A DNA stretch of 64,000 nt from Plasmodium coatneyi (GCF_001680005.1 NC_033565.1:1531501-1595500); one strand, 5' to 3'; shown: positions 58,701-63,052, numbered from the stretch's first letter. A program made the numbers and translations. Notes: generated by a model not told the origin, from the letters alone.

Positions 58701-61700
58701 TCCTCCAGTGCTTTATATACTTTTGTTCTTGCAGCTTCTGCTTTTGTTATTTCTGTTTGTATTAATGCTTCATTCTTTACTTCCAGAGCTTCCTTTGATA
58801 ACGTTACTGCATTATTTGCTTTTTCCTTCACGATTTCTTCTTTTTTTGGTATTTCTTCTGGATCCACTATAGCTTCCCTTATAGCAGAATCCGCTTCCTT
58901 TTCTGCTTCTGTAGCTATATCAGCTGCCGTAGTTGCAGTTTTCTTTGCTGCTTCTTTAGCTTCTGTAACATTAGGTCCACCTTCGTATATTTCCGCTTCT
59001 GTTTTAGTCTTTAATGCAGTTTCTTTCGTTTCCTGTGCTTCTACCTTTGCGTTTTCTGCTTTCCATACGTGTGTTACTACACTTGCCGCTTTTATCGCTA
59101 GTTCCTTTGCAATTTTTGCTGCATTCGCTATTTGTTGTGCTATTGAGGATTTTTCTTTGGCACTGGATAACGAATCCTCTGATGGTATGTACTCTGCTGA
59201 ATTTACTTCCTTTGCTAATTTTTCTGCTTGGTCTAATTGTTCGCTTGCCTTTTGAGCTTCTATTTTTGCCTTTGTTTTTGCGTTATTAGCACTTTGTGCC
59301 ATTCCTACCGCTTCCGCTTCCTCCATAGCCTTTACTGCTTCTTCTCTAGCTTCCTTCGTTTCCTCTTTTGCTTTTTCTGTCTTTGCAACTGCAGCTGCTA
59401 ATTCTGCTACTATTCTTTCTTCATTCGCATTTGCTTCTGCATGTATGGCCTTGGCACATCCTTCTTTTGCTTCTTGTACTGTTGTTGCATTTTTTACTTC
59501 CTCGGATGCGCTTTCTGCTTCAGCAGCATGCTTCATTGCTCTGTCTAATGCTTCGTCTGCTCGCTTACTCGCTAATGTTGTCATATTTACAGCTTTGTTC
59601 GTATCAGTTATTTTATTGCTTGCTTCTTTTGCTTCCTTTTGTGCTGCTTCCGCTATTTGTGCAGATATTTGTGCTTTTGTTTTTGATACTTCTGCTTTTG
59701 TTATTTCCGCTGATTTTTGTGCTTTCTCGGAAGCATCTATTGCTTTAATTGCTTCTGCTTTCGCTTTTCCTATGGTATTTGCTTTTTTAGCCTTCTGTGC
59801 TGCTGTGCTTGCTTTTTCAGCTTCACTTTCTACCTTCCATAGTTCTGCTTCTGCAAGCCTCCCTGCCTTTTCTACTACTTTCGATGCTTGCAGTTCTTTT
59901 AGTTGTTTAGCTAGCTCATTTAACTTTTGTTCCTCTTTTTTTACATCCTTCAGCGCTTTATATGCTTCTGTTTTTGCTGCTTCTGCTTTTGTTATTTCTG
60001 TTTCTATTAATGCTTCATTCTTTACTTTCTCAGCCTCCTTTGATAAAATTACTGCATTATTTGCTTTTTCCTTCACGATTTCTTTCTTTTTCGGTATTTC
60101 TTCTGGATCTACCATAGCTTGTGTTATAGCATATTCCGCTTCCTTTTCTGCTTCTGTAGCTATTTCAACTGCCGTAGTCGCTGTTCTCTTTGCTGCTTCT
60201 TTAGCGTCTCTGACATTAGGTCCACCTTCGTATTGTTCCGCTTCTGTTTTAGTCTTTAATGCAGATTCTTTTGTTTCCTGTGCTTCTACCTTTGCATTTT
60301 CTGCTTTTAGTACATACGTTGCTACACTTGCAGCTTTTACCGCTAGATCCTTTGCAATTTTTGCTGCATTCGCTGCTTGTTCTGCTTCTAGTGCTTTTAG
60401 TTTTGCCTCGTGCACTGAATCCTCCGTTACTGTGTACTCTGCTGAACTTACTTCATTTGCTAATGTTTCTGCTTTGTCTAGTTGTTGCTTTGCCCTTTCA
60501 GCTTCTATTTTTGCCTTTGCTTTGGCGTTATTAGCGCTATTTGCCATTCCTGCCGCTTCGGCTTCGTCCTTAGCCTTTACGGCTTCTTCTTTAGCTTCCT
60601 TCGTTTCCTCTTTTGCTACTTCTGCCTTTGCTACTGCAGCTGCTAATTCTGCCATTATTCTTTGTTCATTTGCGCTTGCTTCTGCATGTATCGCCTTCGT
60701 ACATTCTTCTTTTGCTTTTTGTAATGTTGCTGCATTTTTTGCTTCTTCGGATGCGCTTCTTGCTTTAGCGGAATGTTTCTTTGCTCTGTGTAATGCTTCG
60801 TCTGCTCGTTTACTAGCTAATGTTGCTTTACGTAGATCTTGGTTTGTACCAATTATTTTACTGCTTTCCTCCTTTGCTTCCTTTTGTGCTGCTTCTGCTA
60901 GGTGTGCAGATATTTCTGCTTTTGCTGCTGCAGTTTCTGCTTTTGTTATTTCCGCTGCTGTCTGAGCTTTTTGAGAAGCATCTATTGCTTTGTTTATTTC
61001 TTCTTTCGCTTTATCTAGCGTATCTGCTTTTTTAGCCTTCTCTGCTGCAGCGTTTGCTTTTTCCGCTTCACTTGTTACTTTCTTTAGTTCCGCTTCAGCT
61101 ACCTGTCGTGCCATTTCTACTAGTGATGCTTGCGGTTCTTCTAATTCTTTTGCCATCTCTTTTATTTTTTTTTCCTCTTTTTTTATATCCTCCAGTGCTT
61201 TATAGACTTCTGCTTTTGCAGCATGTGCTTTTGTTACTTCTGCTGCTTTTTGTGCTTCTTTAGAAGCGTCTACCGCTTTCTGCGTTATATTTAGTATCTG
61301 CAGTGCCTTATGGTCTGCTTGTTTTACTGCTTCTAATGCTTTTTCTTGTGTTTCTTGCAATGTACTTGCCAAATTTTCTCCTTCTGCGTTTTTTGCTTCA
61401 TTGGCTGCTTCTGTTGCCATTAGTAATAAATGTTCTAAATCACTTACGCCTTGTGCAGCTTCAGTTGCTTCCATTTCAGCATTCTTCTGTTCTGCTTTTG
61501 CAGTTTGTACTTGTGCTATTGCAGATTCTACAGCCTGTAGTATTTCGGGTACGTTTTCTACATTTTCAGATACTATTTCTGCTGCTTTCTTTGCACTCTC
61601 CGCTATTTCTGCTGCCTTTTTTGCTCTATCTTTCTCTTCATCAGCTACCTGCGCTAACATTGTTGCTTTTTGCTTCGCTACATGCACTCGTGCAACTGAT

Positions 61701-63052
61701 ACGGCTATTTTTGCTTCTTCCTTTGCTTTCTTCGCTAATTCTTTTGCTTCGTTTGCTTTTTGCACTTTTTCATTAGCTTCGTCCACTTTTTCTAATGGTT
61801 TTTTTTCTCCTTCTATGTTTTCTATTTCTTCTAATAAAGCTTCTATTTCTTGTGTCTTATTGTTTATTTCAGCTTCCTTTTCTGTTGCTGTTTCCATAGG
61901 CACATTGGCTGCTGTTGCCACTTTTACCAATTCATGCGTCAGTTTTTTTGCTAATGCAGCTTCCTTTGCTGCTATTTTTGATTCTTCCAATGCGACCTGA
62001 ATTTTTGCTATTCCCGCTTGTATTTGTACTTGTGCTTTTGATTCCGTGGCCTGCTTCGCTGCTTCTAGTGCTTCTTTAGCAAGATGTGCTATATTTTTTA
62101 GATTTCCTTCGTCTATTATTACTTTGTTTATCTTTCCTCCTAGTTGAGCTGCAACTTTAGTTGCTTCTGTTGCAACTTTTGTTGCTTCACTATCGGCTTC
62201 CGTTGCATTTCGTTTTGCATTTTGCAGTGCTTGCTCTATCTTTTTCAATTCTTGCTTTATCATTTCCAATGCTCCTTCTACATTATTCTTCGTTGTTTTG
62301 AACCTTTCCGTTTCTTCTTCTGTTTTTATTTCCTTTGATTCTTCCACAAATTTTGTTGCTACATTATTCGCCGTAATTACTTCTTCCATAGCTCTCTGTA
62401 TTTCTTCCTTAGCCTTCTTTGCTCCTTTCTTAGCCTTTTCTGCTTCTTGTTGTGCTTTTTCTGCATCCTTCTTCGCCTCATATGCTTTTATAACATGCTG
62501 TGCTATTTCGGCTACCTTCTTAGCCTTTTCTTTTGATTTCTTTACAATATCTTTTGCCTTTTCAGCATTATATGCGTGCAAATATGCCATACTACTTGTG
62601 TCTACCGTTGCTGCTTTATCTGCTCTATCTTCTGCTTCACCTGCCCTTTTGGCTGCTTTTTTCTTCGCTTCTTCTGCTACTTCTTTTAATTTTTCCAATA
62701 CATCTTTTATTTTTCCTTTTGCTCCTTCTACTTTTTCTGCTGCATCTTCTACTTTTTTCACTTCATCATTTGTTTCTTTTTGAAGCTTGAGAGCTTCTTC
62801 TTTTGCTTTGTTAGCTTTTTCAATTTGCTCTTGCTTTTTTGCATTATCTATTTCTTGTTCTGGCGTGCTTCTCTCTTCATTCGTTCCATCCTGTCTACTT
62901 TCTTCATCCTGTACGGTGACAGTTTCAGTTGTTCGGCCGTTCCTCAAGTTGGAACTTTTTATATTATCAAATTCGCTACATAGAACATTATTTTGATGAA
63001 TATATAAATACAAAAAAAATACAAGAATGGTAATGCCGAAAAATTGCCTCAT
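34706..63052 (-). CDS. Giant MSP3-like modular coiled-coil protein, 9448 aa
   Basis: One uninterrupted 28.3-kb frame. The frame extends 28 codons further, but ATG 63052 is chosen because it starts the signal peptide MRQFFGITILVFFLYLYIHQ, nearly identical to that of the 243-aa paralogue; NLRNG follows at residues 35-39. Residues up to about 610 are a unique Ala/Lys/Glu coiled coil. The rest is built from 21 copies of module B (about 317 aa; landmarks LASKRADEA, AELAAAVAKAEVAKEEA, EGGPNVTEAKEAA, VDPEEIPKK) and 21 of module A (about 97 aa; landmarks YKALEDIKKEEQKIKELA, EAEKANAAAEKAKKAN). Most B copies have one Cys (EECTKAIHAE). A unique end of about 110 aa (DTSDDEGDDVVDKNEE ... RIQDYVM) is acidic. 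There is no membrane anchor. Size is about 1 MDa by rough estimate. Family role: peripheral merozoite-surface or parasitophorous-space protein and antibody target; the role of this giant form is unknown. Confidence 0.9.
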   Translation of the reverse strand: MRQFFGITILVFFLYLYIHQNNVLCSEFDNIKSSNLRNGRTTETVTVQDEESRQDGTNEERSTPEQEIDNAKKQEQIEKANKAKEEALKLQKETNDEVKKVEDAAEKVEGAKGKIKDVLEKLKEVAEEAKKKAAKRAGEAEDRADKAATVDTSSMAYLHAYNAEKAKDIVKKSKEKAKKVAEIAQHVIKAYEAKKDAEKAQQEAEKAKKGAKKAKEEIQRAMEEVITANNVATKFVEESKEIKTEEETERFKTTKNNVEGALEMIKQELKKIEQALQNAKRNATEADSEATKVATEATKVAAQLGGKINKVIIDEGNLKNIAHLAKEALEAAKQATESKAQVQIQAGIAKIQVALEESKIAAKEAALAKKLTHELVKVATAANVPMETATEKEAEINNKTQEIEALLEEIENIEGEKKPLEKVDEANEKVQKANEAKELAKKAKEEAKIAVSVARVHVAKQKATMLAQVADEEKDRAKKAAEIAESAKKAAEIVSENVENVPEILQAVESAIAQVQTAKAEQKNAEMEATEAAQGVSDLEHLLLMATEAANEAKNAEGENLASTLQETQEKALEAVKQADHKALQILNITQKAVDASKEAQKAAEVTKAHAAKAEVYKALEDIKKEEKKIKEMAKELEEPQASLVEMARQVAEAELKKVTSEAEKANAAAEKAKKADTLDKAKEEINKAIDASQKAQTAAEITKAETAAAKAEISAHLAEAAQKEAKEESSKIIGTNQDLRKATLASKRADEALHRAKKHSAKARSASEEAKNAATLQKAKEECTKAIHAEASANEQRIMAELAAAVAKAEVAKEETKEAKEEAVKAKDEAEAAGMANSANNAKAKAKIEAERAKQQLDKAETLANEVSSAEYTVTEDSVHEAKLKALEAEQAANAAKIAKDLAVKAASVATYVLKAENAKVEAQETKESALKTKTEAEQYEGGPNVRDAKEAAKRTATTAVEIATEAEKEAEYAITQAMVDPEEIPKKKEIVKEKANNAVILSKEAEKVKNEALIETEITKAEAAKTEAYKALKDVKKEEQKLNELAKQLKELQASKVVEKAGRLAEAELWKVESEAEKASTAAQKAKKANTIGKAKAEAIKAIDASEKAQKSAEITKAEVSKTKAQISAQIAEAAQKEAKEASNKITDTNKAVNMTTLASKRADEALDRAMKHAAEAESASEEVKNATTVQEAKEGCAKAIHAEANANEERIVAELAAAVAKTEKAKEETKEAREEAVKAMEEAEAVGMAQSANNAKTKAKIEAQKASEQLDQAEKLAKEVNSAEYIPSEDSLSSAKEKSSIAQQIANAAKIAKELAIKAASVVTHVWKAENAKVEAQETKETALKTKTEAEIYEGGPNVTEAKEAAKKTATTAADIATEAEKEADSAIREAIVDPEEIPKKEEIVKEKANNAVTLSKEALEVKNEALIQTEITKAEAARTKVYKALEDVRKEEQKIKELATRVKEPEASDVVEDAGQVAEAELRKVVTEAEIANAAVDKVKRAHTVEEAKEQVNKAIDASQKAQSAAEITKAEAAKAEVYEALENIKKEEQKIKDLATKVEDPEASKIVDVARHVAEAEITKVKTEAEKAKAAADSAKEAGTPEEAKAEAIKAIDASQKAQTAAEITKAEAAKVEVYKALEEVRKEEQKIKELATKVEEPEASKVVDLAGQVAEAELRKVVTEAEKANAAADSAKEANTLEEAKTEAIKAIYASQKAQTAAEITKAEAAKADVYRALEDVRKEELKIKELATQVEEREASEVVEIAGKVAEAELWKVASEAEKAHAAAEKAKKASKLEKAKAEASKAIDASIEAQKAAEITKGEAARAEVYKALEDVRKEQQKIKELATKVEEPEASEVVQTAGKVAEGELRNVRSEAEKANIAVDKAKKANTLEKAKAEVNKAIDASQKARTAAEITKAEAARAKAEISAQLAKAAQKEAKQAISKIIGTNIDLQKATLASKRADEALDRARKHAAKAKSASEEVKNATTVQKAIEECTKAIHAEASANEDRIMAELAAAVSKAEVAKEEARKANEEAAKAKEVAETVGIANSAISAKTKAIVEARNAKEQLDKAEKLAKEVSSAEYLVTDDSVSDAKKKSLKSRQVADAAKIARDLALKAASVATYVIKAEKAKADAQKSKDAALKARTEAEGYKGGPNVIEAKEIAMKTAITAADIATKAEKEAESAIREAIVDPEEIPKKEEVVKEKANKAVTLSDEAVKLKNVALIETEITKAEAAKTKAEISAQVAEAAQKEAEEASNKIIGTMKAVSMATLASKRADEASLRAKNHAARATSTAERTKNATTVQKAEEECTKAIHAEASANEERIMAELAAAVAKTEVAKEEAKKAKEEAVKAKNEAEAVGMANSANNAKAKAKIEAERAKEQLDKAEILAKEVSSAEYIPSEESLSSARKKSLKAQQVANAAKVAKELAIKAASVATHVVKAENAKVEAQETRETALKTKAEADKYKGGHNVTQAKEAAKRTATTAFNIATEAKKEAESAITEAIVDPEEIPRKEKIVKEKANNAVSLSKEALGVRTEALIQTEITRAEAARTKAEISAQVAEAAQKEAKEASNKIAGRRKDLHKATLASKRADEALDRARKHAAKAKRVSEEVKNATTVQEAKEGCAKAKHAKASANEDRIMAELAAAVTKAEVAKEEAKEAMEEAEKAKELAETVGMANSANNAKTKAKIEAERAKEQFDRAEKLAKEVSSAEYIVTEDSVSDAKKKSLKAQHVANAARSASNLALKAANVAKYVIKAEKAKADAQKAIDAALKAKEEAQGYDGGPNVTEAKEAAIMRAITAVDIATEAEREADSAISEAIVDPEEIPKKEEILKERANNAVTLSKEAVKVMNEALIETEITKAEAARAKAEISTQQAEVAQKEAKEASNKIAGRKKDLHKATLASKRADEALDRARKHAAEAQSASEEVKNATTVQKAIEECTKAIHAEASANEERIMAELAAAVAKAEVAKEEAKRAKEEAVKAKDEAETAGMANSANNAKAKAKIEAEKAKEQLDKAEKLAKEISAAENLVTEDSVSDAKKKSLKAQQVANSARNAKNLAVKAARVAKYVIRAEKAKAEAQKAKGAALNTKAEAEQYEGGPSVTGAKETAMKTAITAVDIAAEAEKEADSAITEAIVDPEEIPKKEEIVKQKANNAVTLSKEATNVKNEALIQTEITIAEAARAEVYKALEDVRKEDQKIKELTTKVEEPQASLVDVAGQVAEEELRKVRSEAEKANIAVDKAKKANTLEKAKAEVNKAIDASQKAQKSAEITKAEASRAKAEISAQIAEVAQKEAKGASSNIIGTNIDLSKAVLASKRADEALDRAKKHAAKAKRASEEVKNAATVQRAIEECTKAIHAEASANEDRIMAELAAAVAKAEVAKEQAKKKLEEAEEAEQQAAAVGLTNGAENAKKKAKEEAQKARQQLQKVETLTKEVSSAECILTEDSVRQAKQKAVEAEQVHNAAGSAKDLALKAATVAKYLLEAENAKLEAQKAKDAALKARTEVERYKGGPNVTEAKEAAIMRAITAVDIATEAEREADSAIREAIVDPEEIPKKEEIVKEKANKAVNLSNEAVKLKNIALIETEITKAEASRSKAEISAQVAEAAQKEAYELNNKITDTNKAVNMATLASKRADEALDRAKKHAAKAKSASEEVRNATTVQKAEEECTKAIHAEASANEERIMAELAAAVTMAEVAKEEAKKAKEEAVKAKEVAESVGMTNSANNAKAKAKIEAEKASEELHKAEKLAKEVCSAEYIPIEDSVDEAKQKALEVQQVANAAKIAKELALKAASVATHVLKAEDAKLEAQETKETALKTKTEAEIYEGGLNVTEAKEAAKKSATTAVDIATEAEKEAEFAIKEAIVDPEEIPKKEEIVKEKANSAVTLSKEALGVKNEALIQTEITKAEAAKAEVYKALEDVKKEEQKLKELAKRIEQPEALKVIEAAGRVAEAELWKVATEAEKTNVASEKAKKADTLDKAKAQAIKARDASQRAQKSAEITKAEAARAKAEISAQVAEVAQKEAKEVSTKIISTNKDLHKATLASKRADEALDRARKHAAEARTASEEVKNATTVQDAKEECTKAIHAEASANEERIIAELAAAVAKAEVAKEEARKANEEAAKAKEVAETVGMTNSAKNAKAKAKIEAEKASEELDKAEKLAKEISSAEYIVTEDSVHEAKQKALEVQQVAHAAKIAKELAIKAASVATHVVKAENAKVEAQETKETALKTKTEAEQYEGGHNVTEAKEAAKRTATTAVDIATEAKREAESAITEAMVDPEEIPKKEKIVKEKANNAVTLSDEAVKLRNVALIRTEITKAEAAKTKAEISAQVAEVAQKEAGEASNKIIGTNRAVSMATLASKRADEALDRAKKHAATAINIAEETKKATTVQKAKEECTKAIHAEASANEERIMAELAAAVAKAEVAKEEAKRAKEEALKAKEEAEAVGMANSANNAKTKAKIEAERAKEQLDRAEKLAKEISSAEYIPSEDSLSSAKKKALKAQQVANAANTAKELAIKAASVATHVVKAENAKEEAQETKETALKTKTQAEQYEGGPNVTEAKEAAKKTATTAVDIATEAKKEAEFAIKEAIVDPEEIPKKEEIVKEKANNAVTLTTEATNVKNEALIQTERTIAEAAKAEVYKALEDIKKEEQKIKELAAKIEEAEALEIIKMAGSIAEAELRNVTTEAETANIAVEKAKKANKLEDAKSEAIKAIDASQKAQKSAEITKAEAARAKAELSVQVAGVAQKEAKEASSKIIGTNKDLHKATLASKRADEALDRARKHAAEARTASEEVKNATTVQDAKEECTKAIHGEASANEERIMAELAAAVAKAEVAKEEARKAKEEAVKAKDVAETVGMASNAINAKAKAKIEAERAIEQLDKAETLAKEVSSAEYIITEDSVHEAKQKSLEAQQAADTAIIAKDLAVKAASVAAHVLKAEKAKAEAQKSKDDALKAKEEAEKYKGGPSVKEAKEAAMKRAITAVDIATEAEKEADYAITEAIVDPEEIPKKEEIVKEKANSAVSLSKEAVEVKNVALIETEITKAEAAKSEAHKALEDIEKEQQKIKELATKVEEPRASKILDMAGKVAQGELRNVTSEAEKANAAAEKAKNANTLEQVKAEVNKAIDASEKAQKLAEITKAEAAKAEAYKALDDVKKEERKIKELAKKVEDPEASKVVHVAGQVAEAELKKVTGEAEKANAAAEKAKRAYTLEQAKAEAIKAIDASKKAQKSAQIAKAELLKAKGEISAQVAEAAQKEAKEASNKITDTNKAVNMTTLASKRADEALDRARKQAAKARSASEEVKNATTVEEAEEECCKAIHAEGSANEERIMAELAAAVAKAEVAKEEAKKAKEEAVKAKDEAETAGMVNSANNAKTKAKIEAQKAKEQLDQAEILAKEINSAEYIPSEDSLSSAKEKSLKVQQVANAAKIAKELAIKAASVATHVVKAENAKVEAQETRETALKTKTEAEQYEGGPNVTEAKEAAKKSAITAVDIATEAEKEADSAISEAIVDPEEIPKKEEIVKEKANNAVTLTKEATNVKNEALIQTEITIVEAAKAEIYKALEEIKKEEQKIKELAAKVEEPEASEVVDVARSVAEAELWKVASEAQKVNTAAQKVKIASTLEKATAEATKAIDASQKAQIAAEVTKAEAAKAEVYKALEDIKKEEQKMKELTTKVQEPEASQVVEIAGKVAEAELRNVRSEAEKAIAAADRVKEVNTLEEAKTEAIKAIDASQNAQRAAEITKTEAAGAKAEVSVQVAEAAQKEANEASSKIIGTNKDLHKATLASKRADEALDRARKHASKAKSACEEIKNAATLQKVKEGCTKAIHAQARANEERIIAELAAAVAKAQVAKEEARKANEEAAKAKEVAETVGMVNSAIIAKTKAIVEARKAKEQLDKVEKLAKEVSSAEYIVTEDSVSDAKKKSFKSQQAADTAIIAKDLAVNAASVAKHVLKAENAKAEAQKSKDAALKAKAEAEKYKGGPRITEAKELAINRAITAVDIATEAEKEADSAIAEAIVDPEEIPKKEEIVKEKANKAVSLSNEAVKLKNIALIETEITKAEASRSKAEISAQVAEAAQKEAKEASNKITDTNKAVNMTTLASKRADEALDRARKHAAKARSASEEVKNATTVERAEEECTKAIHAEGSANEERIMAELAAAVAKAEVAKEEAKKAKEEAIKAKEVAETAGMANSANNAKTKAKIEAQKAKEQLDKAEILVREISSAEYIPSEDSLSTARKKSLKAQQVANAAKIAKELAIKAASVATHVVKAENAKVEAQETKETALKTKTEAEQYEGGPNVTEAKEAAKKTATTAADIATEAEKEAESAITEAMVDPEEIPKKEEIVKEKANNAVTLSKEALGVKNEALIQTEITKAEAAKTKAEISAQVAEVAQKEAEEASNKITDTSKAVIMATLASKRADEALDRAKKHAAEAQSASEEVKNATTVQKAKEECTKAIHAEGSANEERIMAELAAAVAKAEVAKEEAKRAKEEAVKAKEVAETAGMVNSANNAKTKAKIEAEKAKEQLEHAEILAKEINSAEYIPSEDSLNTARKKSLKVQQVANTAKIAKELAIKAASVATHLVKAENAKVEAQETKETALKSKTEAEQYEGGPNVTEAKEAAKKTATTAADIATEAEKEAVSAIIEAIVDPEEIPKKEEIVKEKANNAVTLSKEALSVKNEALIQTEITKAEAARAKAELSVQVAEAAQREAKEASSKIIGTNKDLHKATLASKRADEALDRARKHAAKASSASEQVKKATTVQEAKEECTKAIHAEASANEERIMAELAAAVAKSEVAKEEAKKAKEEAVKAKEEAEVLGMVNSANNAKAKAKREAEKAKEQLDKAEKLTREICSAEDIVTEDSLSDAKKKSLKSQRVADAAKIARDLALKAASVATYVIKAEKAKAEAQKSKDAALKAKAEAERYEGGPSITEAKEAAMKRAIIAVDIATEAEKEADSTITEAIVDPEEIPKKEEIVKEKANNAVSLSEEAVKLRNVALIETEITKAEAAKTKAEISAQVAEAAQKEAYEVINKITDTNKVVNMATLASKRAEEALDRARKHAAEARTASEEVKNATTVQKAIEECTKAIHAEASANEDRIMAELAAAVTKVELAKEEAKEAKEEAVKAKKVAETAGMANSANNAKTKAKIEAERAKEQLDKAEKLAKEISAAENLVTEDSVSDAKKKSLKSQQVADAAKIARDLALKAASVATYVIKAEKAKAEAQKSKDAALKAKAEAEKYEGGPNVTEAKEAAMKRAIIAVDIATEAEKEADSAITEATVDPEEIPEKEEIVKEKVNNAVTLSKEAQEVKNVALLETEITKAEAAKTKAEISAQVAEVAQKEAEEASNKITDTSKAVNMATLASKRAEEALDRARKHAAEAATASEEVKNATTVQKAIEECTKAIHAEASANEDRIMAELAAAVAKAELAKEEAKEAKEEAVKAEKVAETAGMANSANNAKTKAKIEAERAKEQLDKAEKLAKEISAAENLVTEDSVSDAKKKSLKAQQVANSAKSAKNLAVKAAGVATYVIKAEKAKAEAQKSKDAALKAKAEAEKYKGGPNVTEAKEAAMKRAIIAADIATEAEKEADSAIAEAIVDPEEIPKKEEIVKEKANNAIHLSKEAEKVKNVALIQTEITKAEASKTKAEISAQVAEVAQREAEEVSTKITDTSKAVNMATLASKRAEEALDRAKKHAAEAQSASEEVKNATTVNKAKEESTKAIHAEGSANEERIMAELAAAVAKAEVAKEEAKKAKEEAVKAKEVAETAGMANSANNAKTKAKIEAQKAKEQLDQAEILAKEINSSEYIPSEDSLSSAKKKSLKVQQVANAAKIAKELAIKAASVATHVVKAENAKVEAQETKETALKTKTEAEQYEGGPNVREAKEAAKKTATTAADIATEAEKEAVSAITEAIVDPEEIPKKEEIVKEKANNAVTLSKEAMNVKNEALIQTEITKAEAAKTEAYKALEDIEREEQKIKELARKVEEPGESEILDVAVKLAEEELRKVTIEAEKAGAAAEKVKKANTLEEAKTEAIKAIDASQKAQTAAEITKAEAARAKAELSAQVAEAAQKEAKEATNKITDTSKAVNMATLASKRAEEALDRARKHAAEAQRASEEVKNAATVNKAKEECTKAIHAEGSANEERIMAELAAAVAKAEVAKEEAKRAKEEAVKAKEVAESVGMANSANNAKTKAKIEAEKAIEKLDKAETLAKEVSSAEYIITEDSVHEAKQKAVEAEQAANAAKIAKELAIKAASVATHVVKAENAKIEAQRTKETALKSKTEAEIYEGGPNVTEAKEAAKKTATTAADIAAEAEKEADSAIAEAMVDPEEIPKKKEIVKEKANNAIHLSKEAEKVKNVALIQTEITKAEASKTKAEISAQVAEVAQREAEEVSTKITDTNKAVNMATLASKRADEALDRARKHAARAINIAEETKKATTVQKAKEECTKAIHAEESANEERIMAELAAAVAKAEVAKEEAKRAKEEAVKAKDEAETAGMANSANNAKTKAKIEAQKAKEQLEKAEKLAKEISSAEYIPKEDSVDEAKQKAVEVQQVANAAKIAKELAIKAASVATHVLKAEDAKVQAQETKETALKTKTEAEQYEGGPNVTEAKEAAKKTATTAADIATEAEKEADSAIAEAIVDPEEIPKKEEIVKEKANNAVTLSKEATNVKNEALMETEITKAEAAKAEVYKALEDIKKEEQKIKELAIKVEEAEASEVVDVAVKLAEEELKKVTSEAEKANAAAEKAKKANTPEEAKAEAIKAVDASQKAQTAAEITKAEAAKAEVYKALEDIKKEERKIKELAKKVKEPEASKVVDVAGKVAEAELKKVTSEAEKANAAAEKAKKANTPEEAKAEAIKAVDASIEAQKAAEITKVEAAKAEVYGALEDVRKEEQKIKELATHVEEPEASEVVEVAVKLAEEELRKVTIEAEKANAAADSAKEVNTLDEAKEEAIKAISSSQKAQTAAEITKAEAAKAEVYRALEHIKKEGQKIKELATKAMEPEASHVVEVSKNVAEAELKKVRSEAEKANAAAEKVKKANTLEEAKTEAIKAIDASQKAQTAAEITRAEAAKAEAYKALEDVKREELKIKELAAEVEEPEASKVVDLAGQVAEAELKKVTSEAEKANAAAEKAKKANTLDEARAEAIKALDASQKAQTAAEITKAEAAKAEAYKALEDIKKEDQKIKELATKAKEPEVLEVEKRAAEVAREVAETEIKKVKCVAEKANAAAEKAKKANKLEEAKAEATKAIDASKKAQKKARISIYKTQFEYLKVIMQDILESSDTSDDEGDDVVDKNEEVTQEVEVHGNKENDPAEEGEPTVQAQALRGDARSKEKDTGETQKSEQVVDDEVVHELLSGTHNTTNQTYITESGLFRTVFDRIQDYVM
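35080..36850 (-). repeat. Tandem run of six A modules near the 3' end of the giant gene
   Basis: The YKALED-type landmark recurs at about 35345, 35640, 35934, 36226, 36511 and 36802, a period of about 285-294 bp (97-98 codons). These are the last six A modules of the protein, uninterrupted by B modules. Borders are approximate. Confidence 0.9.
36850..61230 (-). repeat. Main array of B modules (about 950 bp) with interspersed A modules
   Basis: The VDPEEIP landmark, usually encoded with an embedded GGATCC, recurs about every 950 bp where B modules are adjacent (for example near 36953, 37910, 40110, 41061, 42016, 42972, 43930, 44878). I counted 21 VDPEEIP boxes and 21 LASKR-A-(D/E)-EA boxes. 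Where one or more A modules intervene, the spacing rises by multiples of about 290 bp. Borders are approximate. Confidence 0.9.
57300..58770 (-). repeat. Tandem run of five A modules near the 5' end of the giant gene
   Basis: Landmarks at about 57545, 57837, 58129, 58425 and 58715 give a period of 290-296 bp. The run is flanked on both sides by B modules, which shows that A modules can expand on their own. Confidence 0.88.
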
